A stretch of 64,000 nucleotides of DNA from Phycisphaerales bacterium (GCA_020853815.1 JADYYE010000168.1:34297-98296), one strand, 5' to 3'; positions 43,180-52,827 are shown, numbered from the stretch's first letter. The notes: generated by a model from the letters alone, not told the origin. Numbers and translations are program-made.

Positions 43180-46100
43180 TCACTTCAACTTGCTCTTCAC
43201 ATCGTCCAATTCACCCTGGAAGACCGTCTTCAGCTCCGGGTTCTGGGTCAGCATCGTCTCCACCGCCGCCACCAGTTCCCTGGCCTTGTCCATCTGGTTC
43301 TGCAGCAACCGCAGCTCCGCCGAGTGCAGCAGCACCGCGATCGTCGTGCTCGGGCTTCGCACCACGCCCGCGGCCCGGTCCAGCGCCACATCCGCCTCCT
43401 TCAATTCACCCAGCTTCAGATGGATGAACCCGAGGCTGTCCCACGCGTCGCCGCTGTTGGGATTCCCCTTGGTCGCGGCCAGCGCGTGGACCTTGGCCTC
43501 CTCGTACTTCTTCAGGTGCTTGGCCAGCGCGTAGGCGAGATTGTTGTTCATCTCCCAGTCGTTGGGGTAGCGCTTGACGCCGTCGCCCCATGCCTTCACG
43601 GCCTCGTCGAACTTCTTGGTTCCAAAGAGCCCGCTGCCCAGCAGGCGATAGGAGAGCTGGACCGCCGCCGGCTCCTTGTCGGCCTCGATCACGCCGCGCA
43701 GCAGCGACAGGGCCGTGTCCACCTGCGCCGGGTCCTCCATCAGCACCGAGCCGCGGTAGAAATCGGCCCACATGCGGGCCCGCCCCTGGATGTTCTGAAC
43801 CTCCAGAATCTTGGCCAGGTCCAGCACGTTGGGGATGATGCGCCGCGCCTCGCCCATCCAGCCGATCGCCTTGGATGTGTCGTCGAAGTTCACCTTGCCC
43901 AGCGACGCGGCCAGGTCGCGCTCCGCCTCCTGCTTCCGCCCGCGGGCCGCGAACAGCTTGGCCCGCGACACCAACAGCTCGGCCGACGCGTCGACCTTGG
44001 GTCCCATCTCGCGCAGCACGCCTTCGGCGTCCTGCAACGCCGCCGGCTTGACGTCCTTGCTGTTGAGCAGCGACGACAGGAAGGCGTACGCGATGTCCGT
44101 GCGCTTGTCCAGGGCCCAGGCCTGCGACAGGAACCGCTGCGCCCGCACCCACTCGCTGCGCGACATGAAGACCTGCCCGATGCCCAACCGAACGTTCGAG
44201 TCGTTGGGACGCGCCTTGGTCGCCTCGTCGCCCACCTCCTCGGCCTCGCCCGCGCGGTTGAGGTCGATCAGCGTGCTCATCAGCGCCTGACGCAGGTTGT
44301 CCATGCTCTGGTTGCCGCGCACCGCCTGACGCAGGTCCGCCAGCGCCCCGTCCAGATTGCCCAGCTGCTGGTAGAGCGACGCCCGCGACTGCAGCGCGAA
44401 CGCGTCCGTCGCGTTGATGCGCAGGGCGGCGTCGTAGTCGGCCTTGGCGTCGTCGTTGCGGTCCTCGCCCTGGGCGAACTGCCCGCGACGCACATACACC
44501 AGCGTCGACGACGGGAACTTCGCCACCGCCTGGTCGAACGCCTCGCGCGCCCCCTTGGCGTCGCCGCGACGGCGCGCCAGGTCGCCCTTGAGGAGCAACA
44601 GGTCCGGCCCGCCCGCGTCGTAGGTCACCCCGTCGATCATCGCCTTGGCGTCGTCGTGACGCCCCAGCATGCTGTACAGCTCGGCCAGGCGGAGGCGAAC
44701 CTCCTGCCTCGACCCGTCGGCGCCCGCGTCCACGACCTTGCGGTAGTACTCCGCCGCCCGGTCGCGCATGTCGCGCGTCGTCAGCAGGTCCGCGATCGAA
44801 CGATCCACCTCCATGACCTTGGGGTCCTGGAAGGGGCGCCCGCGCTCCATCAGCGCTACGCCCGCCGCCACGTCGCCGCGCTCCGCGACGAACTGGCCCG
44901 CCATGACGTAGGGCTCGAAGTTGGTGGTCTTGGGATCGAGCGTCGCCAGGTAGTCGTCGATGGTCTTCTTGGCCGCGTCCAGCTGGCGCTGCTCGGTGTG
45001 GAACCGTGCCTCGATGAGGGCCATCCGCAGTTCGTCGGCCTCCTTGCGGAGCGCGTCGATCAGCGGGCGGGCCTTCTCAAAGTCGCGCTTGTCGAGGTAC
45101 ATGATCGCCAGCGCGATGCGGTTGCTCCGGTTCGCCGGCTCGCGCTCCGCCACCTTCTCTCGCGCGTCGACCGCGAAGTCGCGGTTGCCCGCCTGGGCCT
45201 CCAGGTTCAGCCACAGGCTGAAGAACCGGTCGTTGTCGCGCGCCACCACCGACGCGCTGCGGGCCCGCAGCAGCGCCTCCTCGCCCCGCCCGCTCTCGGC
45301 CAGGACCGAGATCACGTCCACCAGCGTCCCCACGTCGTTGGGACGGATCCGCAGCGCCTCGTCGAACGCCCGCACCGCGTCCGGCACGCGCCGCAGCTCG
45401 TACAGCTCACGCCCCAGGAACCGGTACACCTCCACCGGGAACGTCCCGCCCGCCTGGATCATGCTCTCCAGCCCCGAGACCGACTCGCGGTGCCGCCCCT
45501 GCGCCGCCTGCAGCCGTGCCTTCCAGAATCGCCCGTTGAACCCGTCGAAGTTCTTGGACTCCGCCCGCTTCACGACCGCGTCCGCGTCCGCGAACTCGCT
45601 CCGCTCCAGGTTCAGGTTGAAGAGCTGCTCGACCACCTCCGCGTCGTCGGGCTTGAGCTTGTCCGCCGCCACCAGCTCGCCCTTGGCCTCGGCCGCCTTG
45701 CCCGCGCCGCGGTACACGTTGTAGCGCGACAGCCCCTTGTCGTACTCGTCGACATCCGTCTGCGCGTTGATCTGCTCGATCGCGAACTTCACCGGGTCGT
45801 CGGACTCCATCGCCGCCTTCAGCCGCGGCAGGTCCTTGTCGTCCGGGCGCGCCTTGATCGCCTCGTCGAGCAGCACGATCGCCGCCGCCTTCTGGTTCAG
45901 TCGCGCGTACCCGCGGATCGCCCCGTTCACCAGGCGAGGGTCGTACGCGTTCTCCCGCACCGCCTTCACCAGCATCTCGACGGCCTCGGGCACGTTGGGC
46001 GCCTCAAAGCCCTCGCCCGTCGCGACCTTCTGCGCCTTGAGCAGGATCGCCACGATCGGGTCCGAACCCTCCGAGACCTCGCCCTTCACCATCCGGATCC

Positions 46101-47757
46101 GGTTGAGCACTTCCTTGGCCTGCGCGTTCTCCGGGTCCACCTGCAGCACGGTCTGCACCATCTGCTCGGCCTGCTCGCGGTTGCCCAATTGGGCCTCGAT
46201 CTGGGCCTGCAGGATCAGCGGGCCCGGCGCGCCCGGGATCAGCTCGCGCACCTTGATGACATAGTCGCGCGCCTCGCCCGGACGCTGCAGCGCCAGCGCC
46301 GCGTTGGCGATCGACCACAGCGCGTCCGCGTCCGTGTCGTTGATCGCCTTGCTGAACTCCGTCAGCAGCCGGTGGGCCGTCGCCCAGTCCTTCTTGGCGT
46401 ACGCCACCATGCCGTCGATCATCTTGAGCTGCGGCGCGCCGTCGGGAACCTGGCCCGCCAGCTCCTGGCGGTACTTCAGCGCGTCGCCGATCAGCTTGTC
46501 CCTCTCCGCCTGCTCCTTGGCCTGGTCGATCAGGCGCAGCGAGTAGGTCGCCTGCCAGAAGGTCGCCTCGGTCTTCATCACGTAGCGCCGGACACCCTCC
46601 TGGCTGATCGGCGCCGCGGGCAGGCCCTTCACCTGCTCCATCGCCGCGATCGCTTCCGGGTAGGCCAGCCGCGTGCCCAGCATCCGCGCCCGCATCAGCA
46701 CCAGCGCCGAGTTATCGGGGAACCGCTTGACCAGGTCGTCGGCCACCGCGGTCGTGCGGGCGAGCTTGGCCCCGGGGTCGATCGTCGCTTCCAACTGCTG
46801 GAAGCGCTGGAACGCCGGGAGCAGGAGCGTCAGCGCCTCGGGGGTCGCGAAGGCCTTGGCCACCTCGTCAAGCCGCGGCTTGAACGACTCGGTCGCCGCC
46901 CGCACCGCGTCCGCCGCCGCCTTGCCGCTCTTGCCCGCCACCGCCGCCAGCTGCGCCGCCTCCATGTCGTGGACCAGCACCAACCCCTTGACGGACTGCG
47001 ACTCCGAGCCCTGCGCGAACTGGCGCAGGAAGTCCACGCCCTGCGTCTTCAGCTTGGTCGCCTCTTCCTTCTGCAATCGCTCCTGCGCGCGCCTGGCCTG
47101 CGAGAGATGCCAGTCGTGCATCGCGATCGCGCTCTCGGCATCCTTGGGGTCGGCCTTCAGGGCCGCCTCCAGGTCCGCCTTGGCCTGGTCGACCTCCTCG
47201 GGCTTGATGTCCTCGCTGGTGGACATGGCCCGGACCATCGCCAGGCCGCGGTAGCGCTTCAGCACGTTCCACGGGCCGTCCTCCGGCGCGCTCTTGAAGT
47301 AGTTCAGGATGCGCGTGGTCTCGTTGGCGAGGTTGTCGAGCATGTTGCGCGGCGGGTCGATATTGGCCATCTGCCCCCACAGCTCGCCCAGGTACGCCCG
47401 GTGCGCCGGAACATCGGTCGCCCTGACCAGCGATATCTGGCGCAGCGCCGGCACATACGCCTGCGTGTACTTGCCCTCCAGCTTGGCCCGCGTCTCGGGC
47501 GTCCACTTCGCCAGGCAGTCGCGCCACTTCTCGATCGCCTCGATGTTCGTCTGTTCCTTGTTCACCGCCTTGGAGTACAGCAGCTCCGCCGCCTCCAGCG
47601 ATCCCTCGGCCATCCGCTGGTCGCCCTGCTTGGCCAGGTCGCTCGCCGAGCGCAGCGCGATCGCGTACGCCATGTACGACAGCCCGCCCACGATCACGAT
47701 CGCGCCGGAAGAAAGCATCACGACGAACTTGGTGTTGACCTTGGATTTCTTGGCCAT
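43180..47757 (-). CDS. Giant membrane-anchored TPR protein (PEP-CTERM-system PrsT-like)
   Basis: 1525 residues. A single N-terminal transmembrane helix lies at about 12-32 (VVMLSSGAIVIVGGLSYMAY). The rest is almost entirely TPR-type helix pairs, for example ALRIRPNDVGTLVDVISVLA, ALRINATDAFALQSRASLYQ and GVKRYPNDWEMNNNLAYALA, each with the A/G, Y/A and P spacing of 34-residue repeats. Very long TPR proteins of this type are known near exosortases (PrsT family) and organise polysaccharide secretion. Translation starts at the ATG ending at 47757; eight T residues separate it from GAGG. Next to the exosortase gene, 21 bases away. Confidence 0.86.
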   Translation of the reverse strand: MAKKSKVNTKFVVMLSSGAIVIVGGLSYMAYAIALRSASDLAKQGDQRMAEGSLEAAELLYSKAVNKEQTNIEAIEKWRDCLAKWTPETRAKLEGKYTQAYVPALRQISLVRATDVPAHRAYLGELWGQMANIDPPRNMLDNLANETTRILNYFKSAPEDGPWNVLKRYRGLAMVRAMSTSEDIKPEEVDQAKADLEAALKADPKDAESAIAMHDWHLSQARRAQERLQKEEATKLKTQGVDFLRQFAQGSESQSVKGLVLVHDMEAAQLAAVAGKSGKAAADAVRAATESFKPRLDEVAKAFATPEALTLLLPAFQRFQQLEATIDPGAKLARTTAVADDLVKRFPDNSALVLMRARMLGTRLAYPEAIAAMEQVKGLPAAPISQEGVRRYVMKTEATFWQATYSLRLIDQAKEQAERDKLIGDALKYRQELAGQVPDGAPQLKMIDGMVAYAKKDWATAHRLLTEFSKAINDTDADALWSIANAALALQRPGEARDYVIKVRELIPGAPGPLILQAQIEAQLGNREQAEQMVQTVLQVDPENAQAKEVLNRIRMVKGEVSEGSDPIVAILLKAQKVATGEGFEAPNVPEAVEMLVKAVRENAYDPRLVNGAIRGYARLNQKAAAIVLLDEAIKARPDDKDLPRLKAAMESDDPVKFAIEQINAQTDVDEYDKGLSRYNVYRGAGKAAEAKGELVAADKLKPDDAEVVEQLFNLNLERSEFADADAVVKRAESKNFDGFNGRFWKARLQAAQGRHRESVSGLESMIQAGGTFPVEVYRFLGRELYELRRVPDAVRAFDEALRIRPNDVGTLVDVISVLAESGRGEEALLRARSASVVARDNDRFFSLWLNLEAQAGNRDFAVDAREKVAEREPANRSNRIALAIMYLDKRDFEKARPLIDALRKEADELRMALIEARFHTEQRQLDAAKKTIDDYLATLDPKTTNFEPYVMAGQFVAERGDVAAGVALMERGRPFQDPKVMEVDRSIADLLTTRDMRDRAAEYYRKVVDAGADGSRQEVRLRLAELYSMLGRHDDAKAMIDGVTYDAGGPDLLLLKGDLARRRGDAKGAREAFDQAVAKFPSSTLVYVRRGQFAQGEDRNDDAKADYDAALRINATDAFALQSRASLYQQLGNLDGALADLRQAVRGNQSMDNLRQALMSTLIDLNRAGEAEEVGDEATKARPNDSNVRLGIGQVFMSRSEWVRAQRFLSQAWALDKRTDIAYAFLSSLLNSKDVKPAALQDAEGVLREMGPKVDASAELLVSRAKLFAARGRKQEAERDLAASLGKVNFDDTSKAIGWMGEARRIIPNVLDLAKILEVQNIQGRARMWADFYRGSVLMEDPAQVDTALSLLRGVIEADKEPAAVQLSYRLLGSGLFGTKKFDEAVKAWGDGVKRYPNDWEMNNNLAYALAKHLKKYEEAKVHALAATKGNPNSGDAWDSLGFIHLKLGELKEADVALDRAAGVVRSPSTTIAVLLHSAELRLLQNQMDKARELVAAVETMLTQNPELKTVFQGELDDVKSKLK

Positions 47758-47778
47758 AAAAAAAACCTCGCTCCTGCC

Positions 47779-49731
47779 TTACTTCACCGGCGCGGGTGCG
47801 TCGGTTCGCGCCCGCCTGGGATTGTCACTGGGATATTCGCCGCTCACGACCTTCGTCCAGTCGGGAACGCACCGCATCAGGTCCGGGAACAGCTCGTCCA
47901 GAAGCATCCCCGCCTGGGCCGCCAGCTCCTCGGGCGACGACGCCCGGGCGCTGTTGAACTGCACCTTCAGGTAATACGCATAGTCGTCGGTCAGGTTGAA
48001 CGCCAGCAATCGCACGCCCTCGGCCGTGGTCGACAGCCCGCCGTTGGCGATGAACACATACCCCGAAAAGAGCTTCTGCCCGTTGGGCCCGCCGAACTCG
48101 CTCACCCGCAGGCGCAGGTCCTCCGCGCCGATCGGCATGGGCATCCAACGCACCACCGCGCCGTACTGATTGAGCAGCGGCGCCTCCATCACCTTTCCCA
48201 TCAGCTCCGCCGCAACGTCCTTCTTCGGGCGCCAGCGCTCCATCTTCAGCGGCACCTTCACGTCGGGCCAGGTCGTCTTGAGCTGCCAGCCCGCGCCCAC
48301 CATGCACCGCTCGGGCACGTGGGGCACCGTGTCGATCATCCCCGTGTAGTACGCGCCGTGGAGCTCGACCGCGGTCGGCTTCCCTTCCTTCGTCGCCGAG
48401 GGCTTCACGTACCAGCGCGAGACCTGGTTGCTGGTGCCCAGCTCCTCCAGGTTCTCCTTGGTCATCACCGAGTCCGAGCCCTGGCGCTCCCAACTCATCG
48501 TCTTGACCGGCAGCCCCTGGAGCAGGATGCCGCCCGCCCCTTCGCTCGTGTCGGGCGTGATCGCCTTCTTGGTCATGTAGAACCCGCCGACGCTCACGAT
48601 CGCCTGCAGGCCGATCGCCGCCCCGACCAGAAGCGCCGACGACAGCACGAACGCCGGGCGACGCATCGAGCGCCAGCCCAGGCCCTCGAGCAGCACGGGG
48701 CGGCTCGCCCTCTTCTCGTCCTCGTCCGTCACCGCCCGGTTCAGCATCCACACGATCAGCATGAACAGCCCGAAACCCGGGATCAGGATCACCGTGCCGA
48801 TCATCATGTGAACGTCGCCCGCGGCGAAGTTCGGGTTCTTCATCGACGCCAGCCCCAAAACCGCCACGCGCAGGACGTTCATGAACACCGCGACCGGGAT
48901 CGCCAGGAGCAGCAACGCCGTGCGCTGCCACCAGTGGCGGCACTGGATCAGCGCCACCGCGCCCGCCAGGGCCGCGAACGCCACCACCATCCGCATCCCC
49001 GCGCACGCCGCCGCGATCTCCAGCGGGACCTGCACGCCCTTGGGCGTCACGATCGTCATCGTCTGGCCCATGCGGTCGGCGAAGAAGGTGTCGTCCGCGA
49101 ACACGCCGTAGAACTTCCCGAGGATGTTGATCGTCAGCACCCCGCCCGACGCCGCCACCGATTGCAGCCTGGTCGTCATGGCGATCATCACCTGCTCGCT
49201 GATCGTCACGCCGAACGCCAGGTACGCGATGGGCAGGAACGCCACCCGCATCACCGATGGCCCCGCCAGCAGCAGCACCGTCCCGAAGATCGCCAGGAGC
49301 ATCGACGCCCCGGCGAACATGTGGTTCTTGATCCCAAGCAGCATGAACGGATAGCACACCAGCCCCAGCACCAGCGGCATGAGCCCCGGCCAGAAGACCC
49401 GGGCCCGCGACGACATCAGCGCCTCGCGCTCTCGCCACAACAGATACCCGCTGATCACCGGCACCAGGAACGAATGCCCCCAGTCCTGCGGCCTCTCGAT
49501 GCTGAACTTCGCCTGGCGCGTCAAAAACTCGTGAAAGAACGCCAGCAAACCCACGCCCAGGATCGACACGCCCACGATCATCGCCGGAGCGGTGAACAGC
49601 TCGCGCAGCGTGCGCGCCCGGGCCGCGCTCAGCCCGCCCACACCCGACATGCTCGCCGCCGTCGTGCTCACGCCGCCTCCGAACGCACCCTCTCCGCCCC
49701 GCGTTCGCATCCGGCGTCCGCGGTGCCCCAT
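47779..49731 (-). CDS. Exosortase fused to an EpsI-type domain
   Basis: 650 residues; ATGs ending at 49731, 49710 and 49650 are possible starts and none has a strong ribosome site. Eight or more helices cover residues about 50-335. The exosortase triad is visible: Cys243 in LEIAAACAGMRMVVAFAAL, Arg288 in FMNVLRVAVLG and His308 in AAGDVHMMIG. After a further helix (362-385) the C-terminal domain has MIDTVPHVPERCMVGAGWQL (His ~471, Cys 476), the EpsI/DUF3485 signature. Exosortases cut and re-anchor PEP-CTERM proteins at the inner membrane. It sits between the polysaccharide-export gene and the TPR gene. Two possible substrates are in this window. Confidence 0.88.
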   Translation of the reverse strand: MGHRGRRMRTRGGEGAFGGGVSTTAASMSGVGGLSAARARTLRELFTAPAMIVGVSILGVGLLAFFHEFLTRQAKFSIERPQDWGHSFLVPVISGYLLWREREALMSSRARVFWPGLMPLVLGLVCYPFMLLGIKNHMFAGASMLLAIFGTVLLLAGPSVMRVAFLPIAYLAFGVTISEQVMIAMTTRLQSVAASGGVLTINILGKFYGVFADDTFFADRMGQTMTIVTPKGVQVPLEIAAACAGMRMVVAFAALAGAVALIQCRHWWQRTALLLLAIPVAVFMNVLRVAVLGLASMKNPNFAAGDVHMMIGTVILIPGFGLFMLIVWMLNRAVTDEDEKRASRPVLLEGLGWRSMRRPAFVLSSALLVGAAIGLQAIVSVGGFYMTKKAITPDTSEGAGGILLQGLPVKTMSWERQGSDSVMTKENLEELGTSNQVSRWYVKPSATKEGKPTAVELHGAYYTGMIDTVPHVPERCMVGAGWQLKTTWPDVKVPLKMERWRPKKDVAAELMGKVMEAPLLNQYGAVVRWMPMPIGAEDLRLRVSEFGGPNGQKLFSGYVFIANGGLSTTAEGVRLLAFNLTDDYAYYLKVQFNSARASSPEELAAQAGMLLDELFPDLMRCVPDWTKVVSGEYPSDNPRRARTDAPAPVK

Positions 49732-49767
49732 CCCGTGCTCGCGCGGCCTCCGCCGCGGCGTCGCCGA

Positions 49768-51345
49768 TCACTGCGGGCCAAAGACGTCGTCCGCAAAGTT
49801 GCGGTCCAGCACAAAGCCGAACCCGTACGTCGCGCGGAAGCCGTTCCTCACCACCGCCAACGGATACGCCCAGAAGTTCGTACCCACGTTCACCACGTCG
49901 TCACGCTTCAGATAGATGTCAGGCATCGTGCCTTCCTTGACGGCACGCAGGTCCAGACGGATCGTCGCCTGCCGGTCCTTGCCCACCATCCGCGTCAGGT
50001 CCACGCGCTCCGGCACCGCCAGCGACGACAAACCGCCCGCCGAAACCACCGCGCGCGTCAGCGTCATGCGCCCCACGTCGGGGATCGAGTACGGGCCGGG
50101 ACGCTGCACCTGGCCTTCCATATAGAACACGCCCACCGGCGCGGTCGGGATGCGGATGATGTCGCCCGGGCGGATCACCACGTTGTACTGGGCCGAACCG
50201 TCGAGCAGCGCCTTGAGCGGGATGCGGATGACCCGCTGTGTCATCAACTGGTCCGCCGTCAGCTCGCCGCCCTGCGCCGCCACCTCCGCCGCCGCCAGCG
50301 CCGGCTTCACCTGCACCCAGCGGCCCTCCAGGAACACCCACGACGACGCGCCCTCGCCATTGGCGGCGGGCGCCGTCGCCGCCGGCGCGCTCAGCCCGCT
50401 GTCGACCAGGTCGATCACCGGCTCCTGCGCCGCGGCGGGCGTGTGCTCCGGGGGCTCGATCGCCGGCTGACGCCCCGCGGGGCGCAATACGCCGGGCGAG
50501 CCGCCGCCCGATGCCGGGTCCTTGGCCGCCTCGCCTTCCTTGGGCTTGCTCAGCTCGTCGATGAGATCGATCAGGTTCTCCGCGGGCTGCGTGCTCGGCT
50601 GGGTATTGGGCTGCGTGCTCGGCTGGGCGGGCTGGCCCATCCCCGAACTCGACCCCGAACTCGCCGCCGGTCGGGCCATGTTGCCCTTGATGAGGTCGCT
50701 CAGCGGCACCTGGCGAACCACATAGACATACTCGATCGTCTCGTTGAACTGCCCCGCCGCCGTGATCGCCTCGTACAGGCGATAGTCGGGCTTCGGAATA
50801 AAATAAGGCCCGGGCTGCTGCACCGCGCCCACCACCGTAAACGTCTGCTGACGCTTCTGGATGATGACGACTTCCACCAGCGGATCGTTCACAAACTTCT
50901 TGAGGCGCTCCGTGATCAGGTCACGCGCCTGGTCCAGCGTCAGGCCGGTCAGCTCCACCTGGCCGATCTGCGGCATGTTGATGCGCCCGCGGATGTCGAC
51001 CTCGCGGTCGTACTCGCTCGCCGCCGCGTTCGAGCGCACGTCGTCAAACGCCGTGACCCGCACCTGGTCGCCGGGACTCAGGCGATAGTCGCTGGGCTCG
51101 GGGATGAGGTCCTGCGCCGCGGGATCGGAATACTCCACGAACTCGCCCGAGTCCTCCTCGATGCTGGTCAGGCGCTCGAGGATGGGCACGCTCGTGGGCG
51201 TCTTTTCCCAACGCCCGATCGTGCTGGGATCGATGAACGAGTCCATTTCGCACCCGGACATCACAAAAGAGCCGGTCGCCAGCCCGCACGCCGCCACCAT
51301 CACTCGCGCGCGACGCGCCGCCCCGGAATTGCTCGAGCTCGCCAT
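49768..51345 (-). CDS. Polysaccharide export (Wza-like) outer-membrane lipoprotein
   Basis: 525 residues from the ATG ending at 51345, with AAGGAAC upstream. The signal ends in the lipobox FVMSGC (about residue 31). The Poly_export domain follows: YRLSPGDQVRVTAFDD and INMPQIGQVELTGLTLDQAR, then SLBB-type blocks TFTVVGAVQQPGPYFIPKP and FYMEGQVQRPGPYSIPDVGR. Between them is a low-complexity Pro/Gln/Thr/Ser stretch (QPSTQPNTQPSTQPAENLID) and an Ala-rich segment. Wza-type proteins form the outer-membrane channel for polymer export. It opens the minus-strand locus and diverges from lipA. Confidence 0.88.
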   Translation of the reverse strand: MASSSNSGAARRARVMVAACGLATGSFVMSGCEMDSFIDPSTIGRWEKTPTSVPILERLTSIEEDSGEFVEYSDPAAQDLIPEPSDYRLSPGDQVRVTAFDDVRSNAAASEYDREVDIRGRINMPQIGQVELTGLTLDQARDLITERLKKFVNDPLVEVVIIQKRQQTFTVVGAVQQPGPYFIPKPDYRLYEAITAAGQFNETIEYVYVVRQVPLSDLIKGNMARPAASSGSSSGMGQPAQPSTQPNTQPSTQPAENLIDLIDELSKPKEGEAAKDPASGGGSPGVLRPAGRQPAIEPPEHTPAAAQEPVIDLVDSGLSAPAATAPAANGEGASSWVFLEGRWVQVKPALAAAEVAAQGGELTADQLMTQRVIRIPLKALLDGSAQYNVVIRPGDIIRIPTAPVGVFYMEGQVQRPGPYSIPDVGRMTLTRAVVSAGGLSSLAVPERVDLTRMVGKDRQATIRLDLRAVKEGTMPDIYLKRDDVVNVGTNFWAYPLAVVRNGFRATYGFGFVLDRNFADDVFGPQ

Positions 51346-51624
51346 GGGTAGTTCCTTCAGCCTTCCCGATCGATCCAAACCGTCTTGCCCCACAAAAGCC
51401 GAACCGGAACGATAGCACAACGGCCGCGGGGCGGAACGCTAACCACGGCGGGGGCGCAGTCAACACCCCTTCGCACCAACTGGCGCGCGAAGGTTCTGCA
51501 GAATCGACCGTTCCAGACCCACCGGTTGAGCGGGCGACCGCCTTTTTACGGGACCAGCTGGCATAAGTTCGCCCCACCCCACTCGTTGGCGCGGAGTTTG
51601 CCCACTTCGACCCTATCCTTCCTT
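51346..51624. other. Divergent promoter region of the polysaccharide locus and lipA
   Basis: About 280 bases between the wza-like start (51345) and the chosen lipA start (51625). Its lower complexity of coding signals suggests both promoters are here. An in-frame ATG at 51385 would extend lipA by 80 residues, but that extension has no conserved features. I cannot define promoter boxes with confidence. Confidence 0.45.
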
Positions 51625-52827
51625 GTGTCCAACCCGCCCACCAACCCCAACCAGGCGCCTTCGTCCTCCCCGCCCGCTCCCGCCGAGATCGACGCGGGAA
51701 TCGCCCGCACCCTCGCCCGCCACCCCCGCCCCCTCGGCGGCGACCCCCTCCGGCGCGTCGACAAGCCCCTGGTCTCCCTCTCCGGCCTGGTCCTCAATAA
51801 CCAATCCGGCGCCCCCGACCAGCTCCTCATCAAGAAGAAGCCCGCCTGGCTCCGCGCCAAAGTCCCCGGCGGCCCGGAATACCAGCGCCTCAAGGGCGTG
51901 CTCTCCGAACACAAGCTCCACACCGTCTGCGAAGAGGCCAACTGCCCCAACATGGGCGAGTGCTGGTCACGCGGCATCTCCACCATCATGATCCTGGGCG
52001 ACACATGCACCCGCGCGTGCGGCTTCTGCAACGTCAAGACCGGCCGCCCCCCCGCGCTCGACAAGGATGAGCCCCGCCGCGTCGCCGAGTCGATGCGCCT
52101 CATGTACGAGCACGCCCGCCTGAAGCACATCGTCATCACCAGCGTCAACCGCGACGAACTCTCCGACGGCGGGGCGGGCATCTGGGCCGAGACGATCATC
52201 CGCACCAAGGAAGCCTGCCCGGGCCTCTCGATCGAGGTGCTGATCCCCGATTTCGAGGGCAATCCAGCGGCGCTCCAGATGGTGATCGATGCCAGGCCGC
52301 ACATCATCAACCACAACCTCGAAACCGTGCGACGCATGTACCCCGCGGTGCGCCCGAGCGCCAAGTTCGATCGCTCGCTGGAACTCCTCCGGCGCGTGAA
52401 AGAACAGGGCGGCGTCGCCAAGACCGGCATCATGGTCGGCATCGGCGAACGCGACGAGGAAGTGGTCGAACTGATCCGGGAAGTGCAGGAGGCCACGAAG
52501 GCATCAGGCGTCGGGCATCTGTCATCGGGGAATGCCGGTCGCGCCGCGCCCTACGCCGCAATTTCTTCGCCTTCCCCCGATGCCCAATGCCCGATGCCTG
52601 ATGCCTGTGACATCTTGACCATCGGCCAATACCTCCAGCCCACGCGCAACCACCTGCCCATCGATCGCTGGGTGACGCCCGAGCAATTCGCGTTCTTCAA
52701 GCAGGAGGGCCTCGCCCGCGGCTTCAAGGTCGTCGAATCCGGGCCGCTGGTCCGCAGCTCCTACCACGCCGACCACCAGGCCGACGTGCTCAGCACGATT
52801 GAGGACGAGCGGGCCAAGCGCGGCTGA
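51625..52827 (+). CDS. lipA: Lipoyl synthase LipA with a 37-residue palindrome-encoded insertion
   Basis: 400 residues from the GTG at 51625; no better start is near. The enzyme inserts two sulfurs into protein-bound octanoate using two [4Fe-4S] clusters. The auxiliary-cluster cysteines are in CEEANCPNMGEC (102, 107, 113) and the radical-SAM cysteines in CTRACGFC (128, 132, 135). The family blocks IVITSVNRDELSDGGAGIWA, HNLETVRRMYPAVRP and KTGIMVGIGERDEEVVELIR are intact, as is CDILTIGQYLQPTRNHLPID. Between VQEA and CDILT, where LipA proteins have one or two residues, there are 37 (291-327, TKASGV to PMPDA) encoded by an inverted repeat. The reading frame stays open. The 3' end is duplicated downstream. 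Confidence 0.9.
   Translation: MSNPPTNPNQAPSSSPPAPAEIDAGIARTLARHPRPLGGDPLRRVDKPLVSLSGLVLNNQSGAPDQLLIKKKPAWLRAKVPGGPEYQRLKGVLSEHKLHTVCEEANCPNMGECWSRGISTIMILGDTCTRACGFCNVKTGRPPALDKDEPRRVAESMRLMYEHARLKHIVITSVNRDELSDGGAGIWAETIIRTKEACPGLSIEVLIPDFEGNPAALQMVIDARPHIINHNLETVRRMYPAVRPSAKFDRSLELLRRVKEQGGVAKTGIMVGIGERDEEVVELIREVQEATKASGVGHLSSGNAGRAAPYAAISSPSPDAQCPMPDACDILTIGQYLQPTRNHLPIDRWVTPEQFAFFKQEGLARGFKVVESGPLVRSSYHADHQADVLSTIEDERAKRG
52495..52605 (+). repeat. Palindromic element inserted in frame in lipA
   Basis: Arms at 52499-52532 and 52570-52606 pair over about 30 of 34 positions around a loop of about 37 bases. The outer ten base pairs are perfect (AGGCATCAGG with CCTGATGCCT). The arms are built of imperfect eight-base GGCAT-type units and end in GGGG(G)AA. 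The boundaries coincide with the ends of the extra 37 codons in lipA. Confidence 0.82.

Noticed and set aside
40217..43534. An 1105-codon plus-strand frame over the epimerase and Wzc-like genes
   Set aside because: Composition is Arg/His/Leu/Gly-rich without any motif; opposite strand explained by two recognised genes.
43324..51351. A 2675-codon open frame on the plus strand, antisense to the TPR, exosortase and wza-like genes
   Set aside because: It is Arg/His/Leu-rich with no domain. It is an effect of the high-GC third positions of the real minus-strand genes, which have clear families.
51385..51624. N-terminal extension of LipA from an ATG at 51385
   Set aside because: The extension overlaps the wza promoter region and has no LipA features; the family part starts well after 51625.
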